Shown here: positions 45,787 to 59,940 of the stretch, piece by piece
Position numbering within the stretch: the stretch's first letter is position 1
Layout: each line of letters opens with the position of its first letter
Source of the DNA: Populus alba
Taxonomy: Eukaryota; Streptophyta; Magnoliopsida; Malpighiales; Salicaceae
NCBI RefSeq assembly: GCF_005239225.2
Contig: NC_133296.1
Coordinates: forward strand, 10,850,001 to 10,914,000
Reading direction: 5' to 3'
DNA length: 64,000 nucleotides
The notes under the pieces: generated by a model
Database searches by the model: none
What the model saw: the letters and a program-made list of their open reading frames with translations, nothing else
Told to the model about the DNA's origin: nothing
Position numbers and translations under genes: made by a program

Positions 45787-47286
45787 AAAATCATTTCAAG
45801 AAGTCCATCATCTCAATGAAGCTAGTGAGAGAAAGACTAGAAGCAGAAGATAGACATATATGGGTAGTCAAGTAGTCCATTATCTCAATGAAGCTAGTGA
45901 GATATAGGTTTTGACCGAGTTACCAGGTTACAGGGTTTTGACTGGGTCATCAGGGTTTTGACCGAGTCACCGAGTCATCCGGATCAATTCTTCTTCTTTT
46001 TTAAATTAAAACGATATTATTTTAGTAAAAAAAAAAGTTAACAAGTTGCAACCAAGTCGTTGTTTCACCTCTGGTATTTTTTTTATTATTTTTTTAAATC
46101 CGGTCTGGTTCTAGCCTCGGGCAACCGGGTCCCAGATCAAACCATTAAGTTAGGCTGGATTTCAAAACTATGTCATTGTTTTTTAATAAATAGTCTGGCT
46201 ATGGCTACCGGACAGTGACCCTGACGATGGCTCTAACATAATGTTAGGTCCAAAAATCAGAATCATCCGTCCTTCATAGAAATTATGACTTCCTCTCTCT
46301 AAAAAGTTGAGTGTATGAACCTACGAGAAAAGAGGTTTAATGACAACTCAAGTCAGGCATTTGTCAACTTTCAGGCTATCCGATTAGATATGAACAAGAA
46401 AGATTATACTCGAGCCAGATGGAAAGATCAACATAAATCCTTCATTGCAAACAAATAAAAAGTAAAAGACATACACCATAGGAATGGATTTAAGGAGTTA
46501 GAGATGAATACCCACTAGAGCTTTCCGATTATTGATACGGCCAGCTTTAGCTTCTAATCACCCAAGTGTTTTAACTGCTTTTTAAAATTATTTTTAAATT
46601 TGCTTTTTACATTAAGAAGCATTAAAATAATATATTTCATGTTTTTAAATGATTTTAACCATAATTATTAAATATGACTTGAAAATTAAACCCGATCAAA
46701 AAATCAAATTTCAGGTTACATGAATTGACCCGGTTTAATTTAGAAGAAAAAAAATATATATTTGAGGTTTTAATATTTTGCATGAAAAAGTTTTGAAACA
46801 ATGCATATTTATGTAGGCTATAAAAAAATACGAAGCATGAAATTAATATAATTATCTCATAAAATAATTGAAAACAATTCATGTAAATATAAATTATAAG
46901 AAAAAATATAAGATTTAAAATATAGTATAATTATCTCACATCAAAATATTAAGAAACAAGTTATGTTAATGTAAATTATATATAATTGTTCCAAGTTTAA
47001 AAATTAAAAAACAAATGTAAATTTAAACTATAAAAAAAATATAAAGTTTAATATTTATAAGCTAATTTTTTATTTTTCAAGTTTATTAAAAATAAACTAT
47101 AAATGTAAAGAAAAAAAATAACAAGACTACCCGAGTAATTTTAAAGTTAACCTGACAAGTTTTACCAGACCAATTGTATTTTAAGTAGTTTTTGTGGTTT
47201 AAGACCTGGACAAGCTAGGTTTCAATTTCCATAACTATTATTTAAAATATGTAATATAAGAGAAAAAAAAATTAAAAAATATATTA

Positions 47287-47327
<41 letters not shown>

Positions 47328-47640
47328 TAAAAATCACTTTAAAATAGAATTCATACCAATCTCTACATCGCGGCCAGAATGTGCAACAGACTCCATCTTT
47401 TTATTATTTCTACCAGTTGGAACTGGGTGTGTTTGAAGAATACAATTTTCCTGCCAAAGCTATTCCCGATATCAAAATCTCAATTGAACGGCGGCTTGAT
47501 ACAAAATTACAAAGTGAAGAAAAGAAATATTGCTTACAGTTTTAATCACAACATACTACAAACTCACAGCCACAACCAGTAATCAATAACAAACCACACA
47601 ATCTCCAATACCTACTGGCTGAATATCTAATCTTCAACAT
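45787..47640. other. Unassigned AT-rich intergenic sequence
   Basis: It contains a small local duplication (TCTCAATGAAGCTAGTGAGA at about 45,811 and 45,883), GACCGAGTCACC-type words near 45,910-45,985, and a (TA)n tract at 47,294-47,323. No gene is supported. Confidence 0.45.
47294..47323. repeat. (TA)n microsatellite
   Basis: About 15 TA units between the mannanase pseudogene and SCYL2. Confidence 0.9.
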
Positions 47641-47744
47641 TTGACATAACACAGCCGTCTCTGCGCATTGGATGATTTTACTTAACGAGTGCACTTCTCA
47701 GATCTCTTCTTCCTCTTCTCATATGGTAAAGGCAATCCAACTCA

Positions 47745-49780
47745 TTATAGCAAATCTAGAAGAGGGGGTTGTTCAGATTGTGGCTTTGCATGGCTAGACC
47801 TCAAGGTTGATGTGCCACCCCTCCCTCTTCCTCTTCCTCTGCCCACGGCACTTGTTGGGGGTGGAGCAAGTTTTATTGCAGTCTGCTCATTCTTGCTGGA
47901 ACCAAATATGGATCCAAGATCTGTCGGCTTTGTGTTGTTATAAGAACCCAGAATTGATGTATTCTGGTTCTGTTTCAAGAAACCAATAGAGCTTTGGGGA
48001 TTAGGACCACTGTTCAAACTACCAGAATTCACAGCAGAAGTGCCTTGATTTGGTTTCAATGGATCCAATGAACTTTGGTTGTTGAAGGCCCAGCTGATAT
48101 TTCCTTTGTTCTGGAAATTCATAATGTCGGGTGTGTTTGTGATCAAATTTGAACTGTAACTATTTGGCTGCAGTCCTGTTGTGCCATTGTTAGAAGCCCC
48201 AGAACCACTAGAAATGCCACTTGGTCTTGGAGGCCAATCAGCAAAAGGATCTATTTCATTAAAACTTGAAGTGGATGTTGCTCCTGCATCCATTTGCTTG
48301 TTTCCAATATCTATCTGAGTTACAGTTGAAGATGCCCGTGGAGGCCATTCTATATCGATTGGAGGGCATGATATGGCTGTTTGCTTACTGGAAACTGCAG
48401 ATGTCATGGGAGATTCTGATTGCAAAAATGTTAATTGAACTGGCTGATTAGCAGAAATAAATGGAGTAGGTGCTGAGTTGCTTGCTAAAGCCCGATGTGC
48501 AGTGGCAGATCCTTTTGAGACAGGACCCCAATCCTCATCCCATGAGGTGCTACCCTTTGCTGCTGGTGCAACAGTACCACTTGTTTTGCTTGAGGCTGGA
48601 GGCTGAATCCCATTGGGAAAAGATGATGACTTCACCTCTGGAATTCCAGAATCTGTTACTGTAACTCCTCTTTTTTCTTCTATCATCCTATGATAAAAAC
48701 CCCAAGTTTCAAATATATATATATATAAAGGTAAATTCATTAGCATGTTCGTGCAGAAAACATTAATAGATAAATTACTTAGAAAAAGAGAATTCAGATG
48801 ATGAAAGAACAGCGGTTTTATTCTTCGGATAGTAGAAAAGGGTTTAGTGGTCTGTGGGGGCAACAAAATGCTGAATACCTGAGGATATCCTTCACAAAGA
48901 GCATATACTTGGCAAACTGCTGAACATTCAATTGCTGAGCAGTGAGCAGAGGTGTGAGAAGTGGAAGAACATGCTCCGTAACAAATTCTACTCCATGCTG
49001 ACAAGAATTAACCAGGAAAATGAGAAATAATTTCTATACATACCACATGGAGATGAATACTAATATAGCTGCAAAAGATAGTCAACTACCAGATACCATT
49101 ACCTGCTTGAGAATTGAGTTTGCAACACCAAGGGTACACATAAGGGTAGGAGGAGTACGATCAACTGCCGTACAACGTTGAATTGTTTGCAGGATATCTA
49201 AAATAGCATGTTTATCGAGTGTGCTAACAAGATCTCCAAAGCATAGCAGAGCATTGACTCTTACCTGCCAATATAAACATACAGTTAGTTTCAGATTATA
49301 TACCCCCAAGGCCCACAGGGTCACCTATTGAAACAGAGAACAGTTAAAAACCTACTTTAATTACTGAATAGACTTTCAACTACTAGAAGAATGTAGTGAT
49401 ATGACCACACACTGAGGATAGTCTAAGACGTATATAATTAACCTATGCTCTAGTAAATTCTTGCTGGGAAACGCCACAAAAGATTAACTAAATTCAACTC
49501 TATTAATCTAATATGAATTAACTTGTAAACTCAAAAACATACATACCGCAGCAACAGTTGTTTTGAGAGCTAATCCATGAACACGAGGCAAAATTGCTTG
49601 TTTCACCAGCTGAAAATAATTAAAATGAGTATATATTAAGACACTGTATGTAAGAACTTCAGCACCTCTCCAGTAAGGCATGCCAATAAAAAGTTACCAA
49701 CCATTGTTTAGTAGCATTTTGCAAATGTTTCTGCCCTGTCATGCAGCAAGTTATTAACAAACACACGTGTACACACACAC

Positions 49781-49814
<34 letters not shown>

Positions 49815-52800
49815 TGACTAGGGTAAATTTATGAGTTGTGGACTTGCTTCTATTTATATAACCTCCATGGTCCAAGCAACTGGAATATTTAGGTAACAAG
49901 GAACTTTGATTATTCACAATGCCATGCTACCACAACATTGAGATTAATTAAAGAATTCAATTCCCCATGGGGGGGGAAGGATTAATGGTTAGGAACTATT
50001 TGGGAGTTGGCATAAACTGGTGTTTTAATAAATAAAGAAATATCATATTAAATGAATGAAGTAAAATAAAGCCACAGCTTAAGCTCTTGGAGAAAATAAG
50101 CCATCCACAAGATTTCTTAAAAATTATCAATTCCATGTGTTGAACTTGCCATGAGGCTGGTTCTAGGCATGCATGTGAGAGTAATAAAATATACACCTTT
50201 CTCTAATAGAGTAAGCAGGATGTTCAAAAAAAGTAAAGTAAAAGTGAACCACTCCCTCTTATTAGACTGCCTGCCAGTCTCTCCCATTTCCCTTAATTTG
50301 CACCGAGGAACTTCTTTATCAGATAAACCAACCAGATGTCAACGAAACTTATTGTTAACATTCTGTGTTTAACCTAAAGAAAACCTTCCAGGGCATCCTG
50401 ACCAAACTACCAATATCTAGAATTAATTAACAGACAACACAAACACCACAATTATTATAGCAGACAAGACAGATGCACACCCTTAATAATAGAGATTCCA
50501 TGTTTGGCATGCCACACACGCGCACACAAGTCAGTGTCACAAGAGAGAGAGAGAGAGAGAGAGGTGATAAGAAGCATGGGGTTCTTCCATAATCTATTTG
50601 CACAAGGGTATTATGTAAGCTAAACAAAGATGCAAGTCATTAATATCAGCAGTGGATAAAATTCTATCTTTCAGTGTGGAGTTCCAAATATAACCATTAG
50701 TCAAACCTAGAGAAAGCACATAACAGATCCAACTTCATAATCATCGTCTTTGATAACATGAGCCATTCCAAACTATACCAACTTATCCAACTCAATTAAC
50801 GTGTCATATCAGCTAAAGAGGCAAAAATCCACATTCAGCTTTGTTCTAGCATTCCATCCATATCAGTTTGGATTTTTTTTATTTGTTGAACTCTATAAAA
50901 ACTATCAGTTGTTTTGTACTCATTTTTTCTCCATTTCAATCCTTAAATGATATTTCTTATAGGTGAACCACTGTTAGTTGGCCTCAAGCAACTTATAAAT
51001 TTGTCCTACTAAACTGAGTGTTGACAACATATGATTTAAGTTGGTTATTGATGTTTGACCCAGAGAAAAATTGCAAACACTTGAAAATTGTTCTGTTGGA
51101 CTACTTTTTTACTTAAATCCTTGAATTACTCTTTTTTATTAAAAGTTGAAATTTTGCTTTATTCAAAAGTCAAAAACTATCTTTCAATTATTTATTTTGA
51201 CTTGATGGTTTACGGAATTTAGAAAATACAGAGAAAGAGTGGCTTCTATAGCATTCTCACCAAATGTTCTATTCAATTTAAGTATTTTTCTTAAAAAGCA
51301 AATTTAAAGCAACTTTTCTTTGGTTATGACTGGAAAGAATCTATAACTGATGTCAAAACACTTTAAATTACTAAGAGAGAGAGAAGGAAGGAAAAATAGA
51401 GTTTCTCAATAACATTGTGGTGATCCTCAATCACAATTACCGGTAACAACAATGATAGCTATTGGAAACAAGAAACACAACGATACAGAAGAACTCTTTG
51501 CAAATTGAATATGGGCTCAATGAATTGCAGAGTTTAATGGCCAAAAAAATTTAGATGTAGATGAATTTATTATATTTCACATGCTCTCCTAATTGGACCC
51601 ACCCTCCTCAACCTGCGTGTGTTTTGGGTTATAAACAGTCTAATACATCAAGTCATTGGGTATCAGAAAACTTCTACCAATAAAACGAACAAAATTTCTG
51701 TTTTCCTAGGAAAAGATGGCATGCATTTATATTAAGCAAGAAAGGCATACTTGAAAGAGATCATGTGCGAAGTGAAAACAACTCCAAAGTAAAAGAATGG
51801 TTACAGGAAAAAGAATAAAAAATGAAAGATTCCATAAGAATGATTATCAAATGAAAATGGAAGTACATAAATGCCACATATTGTGTGTGTGTGGGTGGGC
51901 ACATTCATAATTTCATACAGATGGCAGTCACCTGAACATCTAGTTGCTTGGCAAGAAAGGATGATTTTCTCAAAACTTCCTCTTGAATGCGCGGATCTGT
52001 ATCATCATAAGCTCGAACGAGCAAGGGCAGAACATGGGATATTAAGTTATCCTGACTAGTCTACAATAATTGCATAACAAACAATATTAGTATCAAATAT
52101 TTTTATTGAAATAAGCAAGGTATTTTTAACAATGATTCTCAATGTCACATGTTTAAAAAACCAAAAACAAAAAAGGCTATAAGGAATGGGGTAAGGCCAT
52201 AAAGGGAGAAGGAAACTCAATACTCCGATTGAAGTTTCTATCAAGAAATTTTTAGCACCATGCCTAACTAAAATTCAGATGCTTCTCAAAAGGATTTTGG
52301 TGTTTTTCATTTATAAAAAACATAAAAAAAAAAAAAGATAAAAGCGTCAACAAGTGAGTTGTTTTATAAAGGTTTCAATTAATGTTTCCAACCCCATGAA
52401 TGAGAATTACATATACATTTCTCAACTAGCTAGTTGAGAGTATCAAATTTTTTAGGAACCAGATGCTCTAGGTACAGCTAACCCCTTTCAACTAAGAAAA
52501 AGTATGGCACTGAAAATAGCGGCTAATGAGTAACAGAACTTAGAATAATAATTTGTTGAGACTTGTTCAACAAGAAGCTTTTTCATCATTCAAATAAATC
52601 TGCTATTTTTTTCCATTGAGAGATGCCCATGTGCTGCCCCACCTGCACTTTGGACTTGAACCTGAGACCATAACCCCACAATCACCTTGCATTTTGCAAG
52701 GAGATAGCCACAAGAACAGGAAGTTTTTGCTTAATGATTTTCTTACGAGATGAAAGAAACTAATTGGACAGGAAAAAAAATATGAATAAAAGCCTTCCAA

Positions 52801-55800
52801 TAAAAATATCATATGACCAACTAATAAATCCTTCCAAAAAAAACCCCTAAAGTCATATGATCAGGTCTAATGAACTAAATACTATTCTTGGGCACTCCGC
52901 ACAATTACTAGGTGAACATGAAGATGAACTTATAAACCTTTCAATTTGCCAATCTTTTCATTTTCCTGAACCCAATAAAATATAGATAAAATCAAAAAAA
53001 CTTAGCACTAGAAGCAACTTAACACCATATGCAAACACATCCTTCAAATCCACCATGCACAAGAACAGCACATATAGTTACCTTGTTGATAACAAGTTCA
53101 GCATGCTTCACAAGCAGCAGTAGTGTCTCGCCTGCAGCAGTACTGAGGACAGGAATGAGAGCTGGAAGTGTTGATAGCTCAAAGTCAATTTTATCCTACA
53201 ATAGATATTAAGAAATCAAATTGCTTTTCCAGCTTGTAAGACATTAATGAATCTTAATAATAACTGGAAGATAAAAAAAAATATATATATATTGTATGAA
53301 GAAAAATCCCTTGTTTTACTTCCATATCAGAGAGAATGGGTGACTGGAAATTAATAGTCTGAAAAAGTTAATGAAAACTTGCCATAGTAAAAATTTAAAT
53401 TAGCATAAACATTCTCAACAGAGAAACTAATATAAAAGTTATTTCAGACTCAGCCATTCAAGCAAATGCCATATCAACATGACAAAAAAATTCCAGTACA
53501 AGATTAAAACATAAACTCTACTTCAGATGTATTTGGACTTTGTAAAGCATAAAAAAGCTAAAGAAGGTGAGGAGGGCAGGAGGAGAGAGAGCTATTAACT
53601 CTACCAAAATAACACCAATTAAAATATTTTTCCCAGAACCAAACAGAAGTAACAATGGAACATCATTTACAATTAGAAATGTAGACATTCTATCTCTTTA
53701 TGCTAGTAGGCAGTATGCCTCTATCAATGTGCACACAATATTTCCACCTAAGCCTGTAATTTGTCCATCAAATGTTTGTCTATACCATCACCAAACCATC
53801 TTGCCCCAAACCACTACCACCAGCTCCCTACTTTAGGGATTATGAGCAGTACCTGGGACTCTGCTATGGTGAGAACCATGGGGAGAATCATTGGTTGCAT
53901 GACCATATTCCTAAGTTCAGCACATAAGGGTGGAAGAACCTGCATGAAAATCTTTTTTAGTGAACTTGACCTCTTGTTGTGACAAAAGAAATACCAGAAT
54001 GAAATAAAAGCTCGAAGTAAAGCATAAATCCAGCATCCTAAAATTAGCATTGCTCAACCACGTGATTGAAAACATGGATGTTTATACGCATGCAGGTAAA
54101 AACAAAGCACTGTTCGTATAAAAAATCTGTAAGTGGTTAAAATTTTCAATGGGCTTCCTTGAGTACAAAAGTAATGTTTTATACTGAACATATAACCTCA
54201 AAAATATAGCTATATAACCCAACTAGAAAATTGAACAAGAGACAATATGAGTAGATAACAAAAGCTATAACCTTATATCGCAGCACACGGGTGTCGAAGT
54301 CTTTCCACATATTCTGATAATGCTTTTAAGAACTCAGACTTCTGCATGTTATCTCTTTCCTGTAAGAAATAGGATCAGTCAGAAAAGTATATAATTTCCA
54401 CACATGTTCTCAATGAAATTTAATTATTCTCAAGCGCATCCCAAGTAAATTTATCCCAGAACAAGTGATAATCAAGATAAAATTCTAATGCATACAAGCA
54501 TGTGGTCTAGGAAGCGAAGAGCGCGCAGCCTAGTGTCATTCCGGAAAAAAGGAGAACCTGCAACAAGAGAACATAGATCTTAAGAAACAATAAGATAAAC
54601 AAGAAAAAATTAAGAAAGGTACACTCTTTCTTTACAAACAACTTCTAATAACTAAAACAAGCTGCAATGTTATAATGTTGCAGGGGTTGAGACAGCCACT
54701 CAAAAATGGTTAACATTCCATCCAGTCCATTGGATAAAAAAAATTATACTCAACACTATATATTGTTAATTCTAATGCAGAGAATTCCCCATGTTCTGTT
54801 AAAACTTGAAAGATTTACAAGAAAGTGGAAAGTGGAATGATATAGAATGACAAAACAAGAAATGGCAACAGAAAAATTGGTATGGATGATTGACAAGTGC
54901 CTTGGACTTTTAAAAAAGGCAAGCGCATACCAGAATTATATAAATAGTAATTGCCATATCATTCAATTTAACTATGGGGACAAAAACAATCCATCGATGA
55001 GCATCTAAGTGGAGTTGTCTTTATATGAAATATCTTTACTTCAAAGATTTTCTGAATCGAACATATAGGTTTGAGAGGATTTAAATCCTTAATACTTTTG
55101 TTATGGGTTCTCATGAAAATTTACTTACAGAAAGGAACAGCAGACTACATTAAACTACACTCCACATCTCTCCAACTTTCTGTTTCTTTCGTACACGTCA
55201 ATTTGTTCTAGTATGTTATTACATTCCCCACCAAAGCTTGGACATTAATGTGTGAAAAGAGAAACTCTATATATAGACAGATAGATATGCATATAAACAA
55301 ATGACAGAATCCTAAAGGCTCATGTTTTACCTGTAAAAATCCATAGCTGTTTGGCCTGAAAGATTCATTTGCAGAGAGCATCTTCTGCAGGTCAGGAACT
55401 AATTCTGGTGGAATAGAGGAGAAAGCTGCACTGGATAAGTAATTCAAGGTATTCATGTACTGCAGAAAGGAAAAACAAAAATAATTAAAATTCATTATCT
55501 TTGCTTGTAACAGAGTTGATAACATATAATCTGAAACTGAAATGGGGTCCAATAGCACAAAAATAATGTGGATGATGGCGTTAAAAAACAGTTTATGACT
55601 GTCCGATGCTCCAGTCCTAGAGACTAATTGAAAATCTTACTGTTCTCAAACCTGTGTTCTGTGTCACCTTTGTTACAACAATATGGAATAGAACAAATTA
55701 AGAACAAATCCAAAAGGACTGGAGAGATTGGAGAGCATTGATATTCTAGTTTTCTTCTCTGTTTTGGTTTCAGGTTCTCATGTTTAGCAGGAAAAAATCT

Positions 55801-58800
55801 TTATCTCCCAGTTAGCTATGCCTCCATTTTCTCTTAATAGAAACCCACGAAGTGCCTGACCATGAAGTGCTTTGCATCCTAATTCTTTTCCCAAATCATA
55901 TCCCACCTGAGAAAACAAACATATGCTTCCCAAGACATTCTAAAATTAAAAAAAAAAAAATTGTGATGGACATTCTCCATAGAACATCCCTTATAAGAGT
56001 TAATTTTTACAGGAAGAGAAAAGTAAAAGAACCCCACACCCCGCCAGGAAAAGAAAAATAAATTGATAAATGCGAAGGTAGAAGTGTTATTGTTAAAAGG
56101 TGAGAGTCATTAACAAGGACTTGGGTAACATGACACCTGATAAGCCTATTTCCTCACTAGGACAAGCTTTGCTTTCATTAGGTCCCATATCAATTGTTTC
56201 CATGCTTTCCAACCTTGGAAAAGAAATTCAGAACATTTTTCAGCTGCATGTTCAAATTTTCACTTCAATGACTTCAACTCAAAAAAGGGACAACTTCAGG
56301 ACAAAAAGAAACCGCATAAGGGGACTAATGCAGGCTTTTTTATACTGATGTAGCTTAGTTTACAGGATGATAGAAGGATGTATGTGTGTTTCTAATGCCT
56401 TAGATATCACAAGGCGAAGCAACCAAGGGGTTGCAGTATCAATGGTTCAACTGGCTAGTTCTGTAGGAATTGCATATCAATGACCAATTTGTTACAGGCA
56501 CTGTTACATTCTTTTAAGGAATAATAAAATCCAATGCACTTGCTAAGGTCAGATAGAGTCCATTGATCAAACAATAAGTTGGAGGGGAACTCTCCTTTAG
56601 ATTTGATAAGCATATAACTTAAAACTTTTTTCTTTGTTTCTAGAAAAAATAGAAGCACATTTTAGATACATTCAATGTCAATAACTCAGAGAAAGCAAAA
56701 AATTTAAATTACCATCTTCACATTGTTGTGGCAGTCAAACAAAGGCTTGTGAGCAATCAGTTGGTAGGCAAGGCATCCAAAACTAAAAATATCAGAAGAG
56801 CATCCAGCTGAGGGTGCTTTGCTCCTAACTAGTTCAGGTGCGGTGTAATTCAGTGATGGCTGAAGGGGCAGCATAGAGTCCTCATCATCATATTCCTGGA
56901 AATCCAGGTAAAACAGGAAATAACAGATAAATCTTTGCTTGAAGTATGTTTTCTGATACTTACACAAGGAAACTGAATAAAGAACTTCACAAAAGGGGCA
57001 TATGGTAAACAGGTTCTTTGCCTTTGATGATGAACAGTGGTTGGCCCCTGGTGAGGATAGAGGATTTCTGCTCATGTATTTCGTGGTATTGGGGAAGAAG
57101 GATCTCAATATGATATGAAAATGGGCTATTTTTGAAGTGATCTGGGACACTTGGATGGAGGGGCAAAAAGCAAGAACTTTAACAATTCATCCCTCTCAAA
57201 GCAGTTGCTGTGGAACTTGTCTTTCTTTTTTACACTGCTTCAAGGGAGTTTAGAGAAGTGGCTTTACCTTTTAAGTTGCCACCAGTAACAATTATTTAAA
57301 GAGCCAATATGGTGGGATATGAAAGAGGAAAGAGGTGCGATTTGTAGGTTGGTCATAGTAAATCAATAAGTAGACCATGTGAAAGTTACATAGGATGGAG
57401 GTAGGGCCAGCTGTATAGATAAAATGTTCATAAAATAACCATGGTTGGAAAAGGATGGTGTCTGAATGAGTGATAATAGAGGAAATGACACAAACAAGGT
57501 ATAAGCCTATTTGAAAAACACCAAGTTGAAAATTGAGGATAGGTCAATCTAAAAATGGCTGTGTCATGCAAAAACACCTTTAAATAGGTGGCCAAAATGA
57601 TTTAGAGGAAAACCTAAATTGTCTTTATTTGGGAAAGGGGAAGGGCAAGCAGGACCAAAATAAAAATAATTCTTGAAACATAACCTAACAAAAAATTCAA
57701 CTCACAGCATAATGAAAGGCCTGGGAACTAGCCAAATCGCCTGAAGCCTGATCTGTTGTTATTGCAAAACCAAATCCACCAAGCTTCCACGCTCCACTTG
57801 AAGTAATTAGAATATTCTGCAAGTTATAAATCTATTGTTAGATACATTAACCCCTAATGACAAGGATTAGTGACAGGTTCTCCACAACAATTAAGATAGT
57901 CAAATTGTGTTTGTTATCTTGATTGTGAAATTGAAAAACTTACAGTTGGGTGTTCATAAAAACAAGAGCTTTCAATTTCCAGACAACAATTTCCAAGTTG
58001 AGAAGATATTTCAAGAAATTCCCAAGTTTTTTTTTATCATACCAAGAGAAGTTTGATAGAAGTAAAGGGATTACACAAAACATATTTATTGTACTGATGT
58101 CATGTTTACATGGCCCATCCCTTCAAAAAAAAAACTTTATGTTTACATGGCCTATCACTTTTAAAAAAACCTTTATGTGACGGGGAGAGGGAGGGGGCAG
58201 CAAAATGAGAAGTTACCTCAGGAGATATAGCCCTGTGAATGAGATGTGCATTGTTATGGAGGAAGTCCAAGGATTCTGCAATTTGTAGCAAGCCATGCTC
58301 ACCTCTAACAAGCCCATTTCCTACAAAACAAAAAACTTTCGTAATGCAATGCTTACCACCTATATTGATGGGAACAGTAGAATGATGAGTTAGAGCCCAA
58401 AAGCATGCGCTGCTCATAGGATGATAACGAGATCTTTGAATGTATAAAGAGCCCAAAAGCAAGCACTGCTCATAAGATGATAACAAGATCTTTGGATATA
58501 TAAATTCCATTGGTCTAAACAAGATAAAGATATAGGCTGATGTACTATAAGAGATTATTTTCCCACCGAAGTCTTTTCCTTTGGAGCCATACCAACTTGG
58601 AAGAGTCTAACAGTTTAAGTCATTGAAACCCTTGAAAGGGTAAGGAAGAAGAGATGATGCCCAGCAATTGTACCTAGAGAGACTTCCAAACTCTATAGAG
58701 TCTAATTTGATTTCCTTCATGATGAGGTTAGCATGTTATTGAAGGAGTTCCTAGATTTCCTGGTAACATCTCATAATGCATTTCCACCATGTCATAGCGG

Positions 58801-59759
58801 ACAAGCTTTTAATGAGATTGACTGTCCTTTCTCCACTATCCACTTCTCTTAACACTTGCTTTTAATATTTTAGTGAATTCCATGACTAATTCATTTCAGC
58901 TTTAAAGTTCTAATCACAATAAAAAGCTATTGCACAAACCATTCAAAGTCATTAATATTATTTTCCAAGTAACCTACATCAATTGCATCCCAGCCTGTAG
59001 TAAGTCAAAAGGGAGTGGAGGCACTTAAAATGATATTCGAGAGGTATTCTTTAACTGTTTTGGTAGCAAAAATGCAGATTAACCTTACAAAATGACTTCA
59101 TGTGCAACCTTAAACTTCATCTTTTATCCGAAAGGTATTGCTATCAATCCTATTAGGGATACCCACAACCTAAGCCTATTTCTAATCACTCCACTATGCA
59201 CATTATTTTTAACAAAATGGAGTTCAAATTAACAAACATAAACAATTCATTATCAAAGCTCACCATTCCCTTGAGCTCCTTAGGCACTTTCCCCACATTC
59301 TCCAAATTCCCAATCGCATTCGCCACCGACGCGAAAAAGCGGTTCCGTCACCATCGCCATCGCATTCTTATTCTCATCCAAAAGCCTGCACAACATGAAC
59401 CACTCCGGATGCCTAATCCTAACCAACCTCGCAGCATCCGCTCGAATCACGTCCAAGAACGTATCCTCTGCCACCTTCGTTAAACCGCACGCGCTCGTGC
59501 TTCCGACAACGCCTTCTTATCCAGAACCCACACGCAAACCGTCGGTACTGGTGTGTGCGCGTTGACTCACGCGCTGCCTTGGCAGAATAGAGCTTCCAAG
59601 CGAGACCGGGTCCAGCTGAGCCGATCTGGTGAAGGGAGATCGTAGTCTTGCAAGGGTTTGGGACCCGTTACTTCTTGGACGGTGGTTTGTACGGTTTTTT
59701 CGATGACCGCTGCCGTTTTGGGCTAGCGCTTGTGTAAATGATTTCATGTTGAGAGACAT
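47745..59759 (-). CDS. SCYL2: SCYL2-like protein (SCY1-like pseudokinase, clathrin-trafficking family)
   Basis: Fourteen minus-strand exons with GT-AG borders: 59264-59759, 58217-58320, 57706-57816, 56713-56895, 55331-55459, 54496-54557, 54272-54359, 53853-53939, 53082-53195, 51932-52060, 49547-49609, 49103-49264, 48879-48997, 47745-48687. Start ATG 59757-59759 gives [13 protein letters not shown], the family N-terminus. The kinase-like fold lacks catalytic motifs: HRAISPE replaces HRD and GFGF replaces DFG. HEAT/ARM-type helices follow ([39 protein letters not shown]). The tail has DPFADWPPR, an RG repeat ([10 protein letters not shown]) and ends PPLLDLL. Arabidopsis SCYL2 proteins act in clathrin-linked vesicle traffic and root-hair growth; location here is inferred as trans-Golgi/endosomal. 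Ten one-base indels in exons 1, 2, 6 and 7 break the frame as printed; correcting them gives 929 residues. Confidence 0.92.
49783..49811. repeat. (TA)n microsatellite in a SCYL2 intron
   Basis: About 14 TA units, preceded by a short CA-rich run, in the 2.3 kb intron between exons 10 and 11. Confidence 0.9.
50541..50563. repeat. (GA)n microsatellite in a SCYL2 intron
   Basis: About 11 GA units in the same intron. Confidence 0.9.
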
Positions 59760-59940
59760 TTTGTTTTCGTGAATTGACTAGTTTTTCTAATCAATCAATC
59801 AAAATTTTATTACACACGCAATCTTTATCTGTGGATTTTTCAACATCCGGTTGTGTTTTTAGATTTGTTCAGTGGAGGGAGAGGAGACGTGGTGGTGGTG
59901 GTGGTGGTGGTGGTGTGGTATCAAGTGGTGGTGAGATCAG
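59760..59940 (-). promoter_or_regulatory. SCYL2 5' leader with a (GGT/ACC)n repeat
   Basis: Upstream of the ATG, 59,889-59,914 is a GGT repeat on the plus strand (ACC on the transcript). It would lie about 130-155 nt before the start codon if the leader extends that far. The transcription start is not determined. Confidence 0.45.

Noticed and set aside
45905..45990. GACCGAGTCACC / GGGTTTTGAC words as a structured repeat array
   Set aside because: Only a few irregular copies of a word common in degraded plant repeats; no unit length or boundaries could be set.
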